Assembly: GCA_020445565.1 (NCBI GenBank)
Contig: JAGRGI010000066.1
Coordinates: 1-37,742, forward strand
Source: Chromatiales bacterium
GTDB lineage: Bacteria > Pseudomonadota > Gammaproteobacteria > JAGRCI01
Reading direction: 5' to 3'
Length of the DNA stretch: 37,742 bases
Below, piece by piece: positions 1-11,086 of this stretch. The stretch's first letter is position 1; every line of letters begins with the position of its first letter. The notes below the pieces were generated by a model. The model saw only the letters and a list, made by a program, of their open reading frames with translations, made no database searches and was not told where the DNA came from. Both the position numbers and the translations under genes were made by a program.

Positions 1-1
1 G

Positions 2-2077
<2,076 letters not shown>

Positions 2078-2126
2078 AATAACGTGCAGACCGGCTCCGG
2101 GAGACCGGGGTCCCAGAAAACACCCT

Positions 2127-2146
2127 GCCGCGGCAGTGGCCGCGGT
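2127..2146 (+). other. GC hairpin between carB and greA
   Basis: CCGCGG at 2128-2133 and 2140-2145 can pair across a 6-base loop, with a possible extra G-T pair. A run of five T lies about 11 bases further on (2157-2161), too far for a classical intrinsic terminator. It may be a weak terminator or a structure in the greA leader. Confidence 0.3.
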
Positions 2147-2181
2147 TGCGTAGATGATTTTTCGATGAGGTTGGATGACGA

Positions 2182-2658
2182 ATGAGTAAAGTGCCCTTGA
2201 CCGTACAGGGGGCCGAAAGGCTGCGTGAGGAGCTTCAGCGGCTGAAGACCGTGGACCGCCCCAAGGTGATCGAGGCCATCGCAGAGGCCCGCGCCCATGG
2301 CGATCTGAAGGAGAACGCCGAATATCACGCCGCCCGCGAGCAGCAGAGCTTCATTGAGGGCCGTATCAAGGAGGTCGAGGGCAAGCTTTCCCACGCCCAG
2401 ATCATCGACGTCACCAAACTCGATGCCAACGGCACCGTCGTGTTCGGTGCCACCGTTGAGCTTCTGGACGTGGACACCGACGAAGAACTGGAATACCGCA
2501 TCGTCGGCGACGACGAAGCCGATATCAAGAACGGACTTATCTCCATCAGCTCTCCCATCGCCCGCGCCCTGATCGGCAAACAGGTCGACGACGTTGCCCA
2601 GGTGCAGACGCCAAAGGGGATTCGGGAGCTGGAGATCGTGGAAGTGAAGTACATCTGA
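2182..2658 (+). CDS. greA: Transcription elongation factor GreA
   Basis: A 158-residue protein, the usual GreA length. GreA enters the secondary channel of RNA polymerase and stimulates cleavage of backtracked transcripts. The N-terminal coiled coil (about residues 1-75) carries the family signature with the acidic tip ([16 protein letters not shown], residues 34-49). The C-terminal FKBP-like globular domain follows and ends with the typical [12 protein letters not shown]. The ATG at 2182 is preceded by GAGG at 2167-2170. It follows carB in the same direction, a common gammaproteobacterial arrangement. The gene order then departs from the frequent greA-yhbY-rlmE-ftsH, because a toxin-antitoxin pair comes next. 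Confidence 0.97.
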   Translation: MSKVPLTVQGAERLREELQRLKTVDRPKVIEAIAEARAHGDLKENAEYHAAREQQSFIEGRIKEVEGKLSHAQIIDVTKLDANGTVVFGATVELLDVDTDEELEYRIVGDDEADIKNGLISISSPIARALIGKQVDDVAQVQTPKGIRELEIVEVKYI

Positions 2659-2838
2659 CGGGCATGCGTGTCCACAGCAGGTTTTCCCTTAACGGATAGG
2701 TGTCCTGGCGGCCTGCCGGAAATCAGACGGAAGGCGCTTGTTTGCACTCAGGCAGTGGACTACCCCGGCTCAAATCGGGCAGTGGATCAGCAGATGGCGA
2801 CGGGCAGGGCGGTTTAAACACCCGTTCTTGCCTGATGC

Positions 2839-2867
2839 TTGACATGCGCTAAGGCTCGCCGCCTAAT
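2839..2867 (+). promoter_or_regulatory. Putative sigma-70 promoter of vapBC
   Basis: A perfect -35 hexamer TTGACA lies at 2839-2844. It is followed after 17 bases by CCTAAT at 2862-2867, which matches TATAAT at four of six positions. The predicted start of transcription falls in the inverted repeat described next and about 30 bases before vapB. Confidence 0.5.
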
Positions 2868-2896
2868 GTGTAATTAGAGGATTTCTGATACACATT
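2865..2896. promoter_or_regulatory. Inverted-repeat operator for VapBC autoregulation
   Basis: AATGTGTA (2865-2872) and TACACATT (2889-2896) form a perfect 8-base inverted repeat with a 16-base spacer. It overlaps the -10 region and runs up to the ribosome binding site of vapB (TGAGG, 2896-2900). Position and symmetry are those expected of the operator through which a VapB dimer, or the VapBC complex, represses its own operon. The binding itself is inferred. Confidence 0.6.
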
Positions 2897-2905
2897 GAGG
2901 TTGCG

Positions 2906-3100
2906 ATGAGAACCAATATCGTAATTGACGATGGCCTGATGGCTGACGCGCTGAAATTGACGGGGCTGAAAACCAAGCGCGAAGTCGTGGAGCTTGGTCT
3001 TAAGGCTTTGATACAACTAAAACAACAAGAAAACATCCGACGCTTTCGTGGCAAGCTCAAATGGGAAGGCGATCTGGATGACATGAGAACCGATAAGTGA
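2906..3100 (+). CDS. vapB: Type II antitoxin, VapB family
   Basis: A 64-residue protein with the short beta strand plus helix-helix pattern of ribbon-helix-helix antitoxins (RTNIVIDDGLMADALKLTG at 2-20, then KTKREVVELGLKALI). The charged C-terminal tail (about 40-64) would wrap the toxin. It neutralises VapC and is expected to bind the operator just upstream. The ATG at 2906 sits 5 bases after TGAGG. It overlaps vapC by four bases (GTGA), so the two are translationally coupled. The pair is clearly AT-richer than the surrounding genes, which suggests transfer. The family is recognised from the pattern and the partner. Confidence 0.85.
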   Translation: MRTNIVIDDGLMADALKLTGLKTKREVVELGLKALIQLKQQENIRRFRGKLKWEGDLDDMRTDK

Positions 3101-3498
3101 TTCTGGTCGATTCCAGCGTTTGGATCGACTATTTCAATGGAACAGTAACACCGGAATCCACACAGCTCGATGCCATGCTCGGCGTTCAGGCAATCTGCAT
3201 TGGCGACTTGATTCTGGCCGAAGTGTTACGAGGCTTTCGCTACGATAAAGACTATAAAACGGCTAAAGTACTTCTCGAATCACTTACCCTCTATGATCTT
3301 GCCGGAAGAGATATCGCGATAAAGAGCGCTGAATACTATCGGCTGCTTAGAGCAAAAGGCGTTACGATCCGAAAAACCATTGATACGATCATTGCCACTT
3401 TTTGCATAGAGAATAATCTTTCCCTTTTGCATTCCGACAAAGACTTTCATGCCTTCCATCAATATCTCAACCTGAAAAACGCGTTAATCGGCAGGTAA
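3097..3498 (+). CDS. vapC: VapC-type PIN-domain ribonuclease toxin
   Basis: A 133-residue PIN-domain protein. The metal-binding acidic residues of the family are in place: D5 (LVDSSVWIDYF), E42 (ILAEVLRG), D96 (KTIDTIIATF) and D114 (LLHSDKDF). VapC toxins are Mg2+-dependent RNases that cut initiator tRNA, other tRNAs or rRNA; which RNA this one cuts cannot be read from the sequence. The GTG at 3097 overlaps the vapB stop. Base composition is low for the region (21 G+C of 60 in 3241-3300), in contrast to about 70% in parts of the flagellar operon. No transposase or attachment site is visible around the pair. Confidence 0.9.
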   Translation: MILVDSSVWIDYFNGTVTPESTQLDAMLGVQAICIGDLILAEVLRGFRYDKDYKTAKVLLESLTLYDLAGRDIAIKSAEYYRLLRAKGVTIRKTIDTIIATFCIENNLSLLHSDKDFHAFHQYLNLKNALIGR

Positions 3499-3573
3499 TT
3501 CTGGCGTAACCGAAAACAGGTTCCGGGACGAAGAGCTCTGTTTGCTGGGAACACCATCGCCCGAGCCGCTCAT

Positions 3574-4416
3574 CTATTCCCGGACAGGCTCCAAGCCAGT
3601 CAGCCGACGAACCCGCAGAAAGGTGGCAAAACGCGGCAGGCCGGTGCGGGTGTAGCCGTGATGTTTGAAGGTGACGATCGAACCCACGGGTGGGGGATCG
3701 CGGCGTTCGGCTTCGCTCAGGCCGGAGCCGATTGCGATCTGTCGACCGTCTTCGAGTTCCACCTGTAAGGAGCCCACCAGTCCGGCGAAGCGGCCCTTGC
3801 CGGGGTTGTGGCCGATTACCCGGCCGTCGGCGTCGTCAAAGGATTTTACCTTGAGGGCGTTGGGGCCACGGCCGGTTTCATAGTCCGTGTCCGGGTTGCG
3901 CAGAACCAGGCCCTCGCCGCCGAGTGTTTCGACGGTTCTCAAGCGTTCCATCAACGCGGTGTGGCCGCTCACAGGGGTCTGGGAGACGATATGAATCTGG
4001 GGTATGGATTTGTCGGCCAGGAATTCGCGCAGGCGATTCAGCCGCTGTAGCAGTCCGCCAGGGGCATTCGGCACCTCGAACACGTGGTAACCGATGGCCT
4101 GCCAGCCTTCGTGGGGCTGGTCCCGCGAGACGATGGAGAGTGTTTGTGCGAAGCGGCCGCGCCCCATCCAGAGCTCTCCATCGAGTTCGAAGGCGGGGAA
4201 ATCCTCGGTGAACCAAGCCGGTGCGGCAAACCGGTTGCCTTGGCGCGAGGTCAGTTCGTGGCCGTTCCACCAGGCCCTTACGCCGTCCAGTTTTTCACTG
4301 ACCAGCCAACCTTCGATCGACTGATCGGAGGTGTATTTGTTGAGCAGCAACAGCTCGGGTGGTTCGGCGTAGGCCGCAACGGATAGCAGAAGGCATCCCA
4401 GTAAAATCATCCTCAT
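3574..4416 (-). CDS. Secreted ATP-dependent DNA ligase (Lig E type)
   Basis: A 280-residue minimal ATP-dependent ligase with an N-terminal signal peptide (hydrophobic stretch 4-16, likely cut after AYA at about 17), so it should act in the periplasm. Nucleotidyltransferase motifs are present: motif I EKLDG with the AMP-accepting K42, motif III FELDGELW (77-83), motif IV EGLVLR (168-173) and motif V KVKSF (189-193). A short OB-fold follows, with no extra DNA-binding domain, as in Lig E. The family is known to seal nicks and has been linked to competence and extracellular DNA. The start at 4416 was chosen because it gives the signal peptide and has GGGA upstream; the open frame continues to 4545 but the added sequence is not signal-like. 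It is the last gene of a minus-strand trio with a barrel and a secreted protein. Confidence 0.88.
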   Translation of the reverse strand: MRMILLGCLLLSVAAYAEPPELLLLNKYTSDQSIEGWLVSEKLDGVRAWWNGHELTSRQGNRFAAPAWFTEDFPAFELDGELWMGRGRFAQTLSIVSRDQPHEGWQAIGYHVFEVPNAPGGLLQRLNRLREFLADKSIPQIHIVSQTPVSGHTALMERLRTVETLGGEGLVLRNPDTDYETGRGPNALKVKSFDDADGRVIGHNPGKGRFAGLVGSLQVELEDGRQIAIGSGLSEAERRDPPPVGSIVTFKHHGYTRTGLPRFATFLRVRRLTGLEPVRE

Positions 4417-4532
4417 GGCGCATTCCCTGGTTCCATTGAAATCAGTCTGTAGACGATTTCGTTCAAGCATATGCCAACAACATTGCAGTTTGACTTTACG
4501 CCAGGAACTCCGGCATTGCCAGGATGCCGGAT

Positions 4533-5585
4533 TCAGATACCCCAACTCAGCTGAAAACCCAGGCTTTGAACCCGTTCCAATTCCCGTTCCCGGTCGTCTT
4601 CCGCCAGCCCACGACGGTATCGGCCGTGCAGGTATTCCAGTCTCAGCGCCAAGGTATCGGCGATGAGCCAGCCCAGGGACAGGCCGGCTTGCAGGTAGGG
4701 GGCGTCTTCGATCTCGTCGCTGCCCTCCAGGCGCGCGGACAGTTCCAGGTCGTTGTGCAAGCGATAGGCGAGTTCCAGGTTCCAGGCGACTGGACGATCG
4801 AATTCCCGATCAAGCTCCCGAAACCGACCCAAGGCGCTGACGAATTCGGCGCTCATCTGAAAACCCTCGCCTTGCCAGAGCATGTAGCCGGCCAAGCCGC
4901 CGACGCGCTTTTCGTAGCGATGGTCCTCGTCCTCCAGCAGTTCTTCGTCGCTGTCCGCCAGATCGGAAACGTAGCTGAGGCCGAACAGCAGCGCGTCCCG
5001 CGGAGTCCATTCCAGTGCCAGACCGTAGTCCAGCTCGGCGGAGATTCGATCGGCTTGTCGGGCTTCGCCACGGTAGCCGAACACACTCAATTCCATCTCC
5101 TCGGAGAGGCCGATAGCGAGTATGACGGCCGGATCGCGGGTTTCGCCGAACTCCAGGATCGGACCGGTGATGAAATGGCTGAAATATTCCCCAAAGGGCA
5201 GGTACAGCAGGCCGGCTTCGATTTCCACATCGTCAACAGAGAGTTTTACGAGGGCCTCATCGATGGTGTGTCTACTGCCGTCGACCTCGAATTCGTAGAT
5301 CACTTCGGCGCTAAGCCAATCCAGCGGTTCGGCCAGCAAAGCCAGTTGCAGGGTAGCGTTGGCGTCGTCTTCACGTCCCTCGCCATTGCCTTCACGGTGG
5401 CGCTGGCGGCGTTGCACCGCTTCGGTTTCCAGCAGTGTGGTGATGCTCAGTCCTTCCACGATTTCCCGGGCCAGGCCCGCCTCGCGCCGCTCCTCGCGGG
5501 TGCTGTACAGGGTGTTGGCCTCTTGGGCCGGCGTTTGGGTACTTGCCGCTATTGCAGCCAGTAGCAGTAGTTTCCGGTTCGACAA
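4533..5585 (-). CDS. LbtU-like outer-membrane beta-barrel protein
   Basis: A 350-residue exported protein: signal peptide at 1-20, then a short charged region, then many alternating hydrophobic strands ending in an aromatic/hydrophobic C-terminus (LGFQLSWGI), typical of outer-membrane barrels. The segment AGLLYLPFGEYFSHFITGP followed by EFGETR resembles the LbtU family of siderophore porins as I remember it; the substrate is unknown. The start is a TTG at 5585, supported by AGGGAG six bases upstream and by the immediate signal peptide; no ATG is available. It is co-directional with the secreted protein upstream (84-base gap) and the ligase downstream (116-base gap). The LbtU assignment is less certain than the barrel prediction. 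Confidence 0.7.
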   Translation of the reverse strand: MSNRKLLLLAAIAASTQTPAQEANTLYSTREERREAGLAREIVEGLSITTLLETEAVQRRQRHREGNGEGREDDANATLQLALLAEPLDWLSAEVIYEFEVDGSRHTIDEALVKLSVDDVEIEAGLLYLPFGEYFSHFITGPILEFGETRDPAVILAIGLSEEMELSVFGYRGEARQADRISAELDYGLALEWTPRDALLFGLSYVSDLADSDEELLEDEDHRYEKRVGGLAGYMLWQGEGFQMSAEFVSALGRFRELDREFDRPVAWNLELAYRLHNDLELSARLEGSDEIEDAPYLQAGLSLGWLIADTLALRLEYLHGRYRRGLAEDDRERELERVQSLGFQLSWGI

Positions 5586-5628
5586 AGGAAACTCCCTAGG
5601 GCTATCGATTGGATCGGGGAATGAGCGA

Positions 5629-5657
5629 CCGGCGGGCGTTTCCTCGTGACCCGCCGG
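5629..5657 (-). other. GC-rich hairpin between two minus-strand genes
   Basis: CCGGCGGG (5629-5636) and CCCGCCGG (5650-5657) form a perfect 8-base stem with a 13-base loop, 12 bases after the stop of the secreted-protein gene. There is no T-run, so a partial terminator or a 3'-end stabilising structure is as likely as a full intrinsic terminator. Confidence 0.4.
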
Positions 5658-5668
5658 CCGACCGCATC

Positions 5669-6646
5669 TTACGGCAGTTCTACCGAGATCAGCTCCACGC
5701 GGTCTTCCGGGTCGTCCACATGATACTCGACAATCGGGCCGATGCCGGGTGCGTAGAACTTGTACTCTTCCACGCCCGGCTCCAACGGCGTGAAGTCACG
5801 GGTCTGCAGGCAGGCGAAGTTGCAGCTTGCCGCCGCCGCGCTTTCGTCGGCACCGGTGGAGAGGACCTCTGCAACATCCTCGGCCTCGCCCAGGGCGAAC
5901 TCCTGACGGTAGATATCACCCACCTGCGGTGCCGCAAACATCAAGATACCGGGCTTGGCGCGGTCGATGCCGGCTCGGAAGGAACCGTCGATATCGGTGA
6001 CGAATCCATCCTCGAAGTTCAGCGCCAGTTCACCGAAATACCAGACGTTGCCTTCGATGTCCTGGGCGTACCAGTCCATGGTGTCTTCAATGACCTCGTC
6101 GCCTTCCTGGACGATGTCTCGCACCACGATACAGCTCACCCCCGCAATCTCCACGGTCTCGTCGGTAACCGTGACAGTAATGGTCTCCTCGCCGGATTCA
6201 TATACCCGAACCAGTCCCGGCGTGAGGGGGAAATAGCTGTTGGGTGCGACCGTATCGCCAATTAGCAGGGGATCGACAAAGTTTGCCGGATCGATCTGCG
6301 GATCGTAAGCATCCTCGCCCAGTGCCGAGCATAAATCGGTGCGAGCTCTGCGCTGCTCAATGCATTCGCGTTTACCCTCCGACAATGCCTCATTGCGCTC
6401 AAGCCTGCATTCGGCCCGCTCCGAGCCATCGACAATATTGTTGCAGTTGGCGTCGGCGATTCGATACTCCTCGTGAATATCGGCGGTGCAGGCGGCGTAA
6501 AGGTCGAAGGCGGTGCGGGAGCAAACGGCGGTTTCGTTGTGGCGCTTCGAAGCGGGCTCGACGCTGTCCGCATAAGTAACAAGGCTCAGGCAGGTGGCCG
6601 ACACCGCCAGGGTGCCGGTAATGGCATGTTTGGCTGATGGTTTCAT
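5669..6646 (-). CDS. Secreted protein of unknown function, Cys-rich N-terminus
   Basis: A 325-residue protein with a signal peptide (residues 1-26, ending SLVTYA). The mature N-terminal third carries six cysteines (C43, C53, C68, C80, C95, C106) in a helical, charged context with an Asp/Asn-rich DANCNNIVDG segment. From about residue 138 a beta-rich domain follows (YFPLTPGLVRVYES, then a WYAQDIEGNVWYFGE stretch), ending with an APGIGPIVEY motif. I have the impression that this last domain recurs in uncharacterised exported proteins, but I cannot name a family. The ATG at 6646 is preceded by GGGAGAG. The longer open frame (to 6757) lacks a signal start. It is divergent from the two-component system at 6786 and heads the porin-ligase trio. 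Confidence 0.75.
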   Translation of the reverse strand: MKPSAKHAITGTLAVSATCLSLVTYADSVEPASKRHNETAVCSRTAFDLYAACTADIHEEYRIADANCNNIVDGSERAECRLERNEALSEGKRECIEQRRARTDLCSALGEDAYDPQIDPANFVDPLLIGDTVAPNSYFPLTPGLVRVYESGEETITVTVTDETVEIAGVSCIVVRDIVQEGDEVIEDTMDWYAQDIEGNVWYFGELALNFEDGFVTDIDGSFRAGIDRAKPGILMFAAPQVGDIYRQEFALGEAEDVAEVLSTGADESAAAASCNFACLQTRDFTPLEPGVEEYKFYAPGIGPIVEYHVDDPEDRVELISVELP

Positions 6647-6668
6647 GGTGTTTCTCTCCCCAATCACA

Positions 6669-6687
6669 CGACGCGGACTTCGCGTCG
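6669..6687. promoter_or_regulatory. Inverted repeat in the divergent regulatory region
   Basis: CGACGCG (6669-6675) and CGCGTCG (6681-6687) form a perfect 7-base inverted repeat with a 5-base spacer. It lies 22 bases upstream of the secreted-protein start and 98 bases upstream of the response-regulator start. It could be an operator shared by the two directions or, on the minus strand, a stable hairpin in the leader of the secreted-protein mRNA. Confidence 0.4.
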
Positions 6688-6785
6688 CCTCGGGAGCCAT
6701 TGTTTCGCCGCCACCTTTCCTGCCACTTTCCTGCACATTGCCAAATGGTAATTCCATCTTCGAACCCAGGGCTTACTATTGAACT

Positions 6786-7463
6786 ATGCACATCCTACTG
6801 ATCGAAGACGACCACAAGGCGGCGGACTACCTCATCAAGGGGTTGGGGGAGTGCGGTCATGTGGTCGATCATGCCGGGGACGGCGACAGTGGTCTGCACC
6901 TGGCGCTTACCGGAAGCTACGACGTGCTGGTGGTAGACCGCATGTTGCCGCTTCGGGATGGGCTGAGCATCGTGCGCATGTTGCGGGCAGATCGCAACGC
7001 CACGCCGGTGCTGGTGCTTTCCGCTCTGGGCGAGGTGGATGACAAGGTGGCCGGCCTGCGTGCCGGCGGAGATGATTACCTGGTAAAACCCTATGCCTTC
7101 TCGGAACTGCTGGCCCGTCTGGAAGCGCTGGCGCGGCGCGTGCAGCCGGTCAATCCCGCGCATCGGCTGCATGTGGCTGATCTGGAGATCGATTTGCGTA
7201 GGCAGTCCGTGGTACGGGCCGGCAGGGCCATTCGGCTGCAACCCAGGGAGTTCCGCTTGTTGGAATGCCTGATGCGTCATGCAGGACAGGTGCTCACCCG
7301 CACCATGCTGCTGGAGCAGGTCTGGGACTTCCAGTTCGACCCTCAGACCAACGTCATCGACGTGCAGATCAGCCGCCTACGGGCCAAGATCGACAAGGAT
7401 TTCGATCGCCCGCTGTTACACACGGTCCGCGGTGCCGGGTACAAACTCAGTGAAACGGCCTAA
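6786..7463 (+). CDS. OmpR/PhoB-family response regulator
   Basis: A 225-residue two-domain regulator. Receiver domain (1-115): acidic pocket D8/D9, phospho-acceptor D51 (VVDRMLP), conserved Ser at LSA (79) and K101 (VKPY). DNA-binding winged-helix domain (about 130-222) with the typical LQPREFRLLECLMRH and VRGAGYKL. Such proteins bind direct repeats as phosphorylated dimers. It is followed by its kinase with a 14-base overlap, so the two are one operon. The divergent secreted-protein/porin genes are plausible targets, but this is inferred from position only. I cannot assign a specific orthologue (it resembles the CopR/QseB/PhoP type). Confidence 0.92.
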   Translation: MHILLIEDDHKAADYLIKGLGECGHVVDHAGDGDSGLHLALTGSYDVLVVDRMLPLRDGLSIVRMLRADRNATPVLVLSALGEVDDKVAGLRAGGDDYLVKPYAFSELLARLEALARRVQPVNPAHRLHVADLEIDLRRQSVVRAGRAIRLQPREFRLLECLMRHAGQVLTRTMLLEQVWDFQFDPQTNVIDVQISRLRAKIDKDFDRPLLHTVRGAGYKLSETA

Positions 7464-8850
7464 GCTCCTTGCCACCTCGGCACTGCGTCTGGCGCTGAAA
7501 TATGCGCTGGCCTACGCCGTGGTACTGGCCCTGGCGGTGGGGGCATTTCTTTGGTCGGTGAACGGTCATGTAGAAGACGAAGACCGCCACTGGTTGGAGC
7601 GCGAATTCGTGGACATCGCCAGCTCCAGCGGCGAGGCCCTTGCTCGCGTCCGGGCGCGGTTGCCGGGAGCCGACCAGGATGGCAGGGTCTATCTGATGGT
7701 GGATCGGGACGGCAAACGACTCGCTGGCAATCTGCTCGGCTGGCCTGAGGAAGATGGCGAGGTGGCTCTGGACAGTGAGGTCCACACCATCCTGATCGAC
7801 GAGGAGCTGATTCCGCGCGCGCTGTATGGCGATGATGCCGTCTGGCCGGTGATTGCCAGGCAATTCACCGATGGCAGCCGTTTGCTCATCGCCCGCCGGG
7901 TAGATCAGGAAGCAGAACTGATGGAGTTGGCCGAGTATCTGCTTGAGGTCGTCGGGGTTGCGGTATTGTTGTCCCTGCTGTTGGGGCTGACCATCGCCCT
8001 GGCGATTCTGCGGCGAATGGAAACCATATCCGGTACCGCTGGCCAGATCATGGCTGGCGATCTCGGCAAGCGTATCCCCGTCAGCGACCGAGGCGACGAG
8101 TTTGACGCCCTCGCCGAGCGCCTCAACGCCATGCTCGACCGCATCGAATACCTGGTCCGCGGGATCCGGGAAGTCAGCGACAACGTCGCCCACGACCTGC
8201 GCAGTCCATTGACCCGATTGCGCAACACTCTGGAAGTGACCCTGCTGGGTCGCCGCAGCGAGGAGGAATACCGGGAGGCCCTGCAACAGGGGGTGGAAGA
8301 TACCCAGGGACTGATCGATACCTTCAATGCCCTGTTGAGCATCGCGCAGGCCGAGGCGGGCAACCGGCGCGCCACCTGGGAGCGGGTCGATCTCTGTATT
8401 GTGGCCCACAACCTGGCAGACCTTTATGAGCCCTTGGCGGAGGAGAAGAGCCAGACGCTGTTGAGACGCTGCGAGGGCGAGATCAGCGTGACAGCCAGCC
8501 GCAATCTGCTAACCCAAGCCCTGGGAAATTTACTGGAGAATGCCCTGAAATACACACCCGAGGGCGGCACCGTCAGCCTGACCGTGGCAGTAGTGCACAA
8601 CAGAGCCGAGATGGTGGTGGCCGACACCGGATCGGGGATTCCCGCGGCGGAACGTGAGCATGTGCTGGAACGATTCGTTCGGCTGGAATCGTCTCGTCAC
8701 ACAGCCGGTAACGGCCTGGGACTGTCCCTGGTTCGGGCGGTCTGTCAGATGCACGGCGCGGAGCTCATTCTGGGAGACGCCACTCCGGGTCTGGTGGTAA
8801 CCATCCGTTTTCCACTGGCGGCGGCTCTGCCCAAAAACCCGGAACCTTGA
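7450..8850 (+). CDS. Membrane sensor histidine kinase
   Basis: A 466-residue kinase starting at a GTG that overlaps the regulator gene by 14 bases. Two transmembrane helices (about 17-36 and 165-188) enclose a ~125-residue periplasmic sensor region. HAMP follows (about 188-240), then a HisKA domain with the phospho-acceptor H248 (NVAHDLRSPLTRLR) and a HATPase with N-box NLLENALKY (360-368), G1 DTGSGIP (392-398) and G2 GNGLGLSLV (420-428). All catalytic boxes are intact. The sensor region has no recognisable ligand domain and is acidic, including a run rich in D and E (about 100-131), which is compatible with cation sensing but not evidence for it. Confidence 0.92.
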   Translation: MKRPKLLATSALRLALKYALAYAVVLALAVGAFLWSVNGHVEDEDRHWLEREFVDIASSSGEALARVRARLPGADQDGRVYLMVDRDGKRLAGNLLGWPEEDGEVALDSEVHTILIDEELIPRALYGDDAVWPVIARQFTDGSRLLIARRVDQEAELMELAEYLLEVVGVAVLLSLLLGLTIALAILRRMETISGTAGQIMAGDLGKRIPVSDRGDEFDALAERLNAMLDRIEYLVRGIREVSDNVAHDLRSPLTRLRNTLEVTLLGRRSEEEYREALQQGVEDTQGLIDTFNALLSIAQAEAGNRRATWERVDLCIVAHNLADLYEPLAEEKSQTLLRRCEGEISVTASRNLLTQALGNLLENALKYTPEGGTVSLTVAVVHNRAEMVVADTGSGIPAAEREHVLERFVRLESSRHTAGNGLGLSLVRAVCQMHGAELILGDATPGLVVTIRFPLAAALPKNPEP

Positions 8851-8960
8851 TGTCACCGGGTGTCGGGATTCATGGCGCCTGATCGCTCATGGGGCCGATG
8901 CATCTGCAACGGCCTGTCGTGTTATCTGCGGGTGCCCGCCGCCTTGGGTTAGAATGGGCC

Positions 8961-9335
8961 ATGCTCAATTGGTTTGCCATTGCGGGTGGGGGCGCCGTCG
9001 GTGCGCTGTTGCGTTTCTGGATCTCGGGCGGGGTTTATGCCCTGTTGGGGCGCTCCTTTCCCTATGGCACCCTGGCGGTGAACGTGATCGGTTCGTTGCT
9101 GATGGGCTTTCTGTACGTCTGGTTTCTGGAGCGGGCCAGTCTTGACCCGGCCTGGCGGGCGGCGATTCTGGTGGGCTTGCTGGGGGCCTTCACCACCTTT
9201 TCCACCTTTGCCCTGGAGACCTTCAACCTGTTGGAAGAGGGCGACTACGCCAAGGCCGTGTTGAACATGCTGGGCAGCGTGCTGTTTTGCGTGTTGGCAG
9301 TGGCCCTGGGTATGTGGCTGGCGCGGCGAATGTGA
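8961..9335 (+). CDS. crcB: Fluoride ion channel CrcB (Fluc)
   Basis: A 124-residue membrane protein with four transmembrane helices. Family signatures are present: GGAVGALLRFW (9-19), GTLAVNVIGSLLMGF (36-50) and GAFTTFSTFALE (71-82). Fluc channels work as antiparallel dimers that let cytoplasmic fluoride out. The start at 8961 aligns with the family; the frame is open to 8889. A TAGAAT hexamer at 8950-8955 lies only 5 bases before the ATG, so a leaderless transcript is possible. I found no fluoride-riboswitch-like sequence upstream. A DUF190 gene follows immediately, and then serS; crcB next to serS is common in gammaproteobacteria. Confidence 0.95.
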   Translation: MLNWFAIAGGGAVGALLRFWISGGVYALLGRSFPYGTLAVNVIGSLLMGFLYVWFLERASLDPAWRAAILVGLLGAFTTFSTFALETFNLLEEGDYAKAVLNMLGSVLFCVLAVALGMWLARRM

Positions 9336-9349
9336 GCGGAGGGATGGTG

Positions 9350-10983
<1,634 letters not shown>

Positions 10984-11086
10984 TCCAGGCCACACAATTG
11001 GCGTAAGGGTTGTGATATTCTCTGCCGCCTAACGATTACGAAATGGGCGGGCTCGGGGATATGTCGGACTCGGGTTCGGTTGCGCG

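Noticed and set aside
2751..2786. Direct repeat GGCAGTGGA at 2751 and 2778
   Set aside because: Only two short copies, with no link to a known element; likely chance.
4524..5564. 346-codon plus-strand frame opposite the barrel gene
   Set aside because: The minus-strand frame has a signal peptide, barrel pattern and ribosome site; the plus frame has none of these.
8851..8960. Fluoride riboswitch upstream of crcB
   Set aside because: I looked for the crcB-motif conserved elements and did not see them; the segment is also short.
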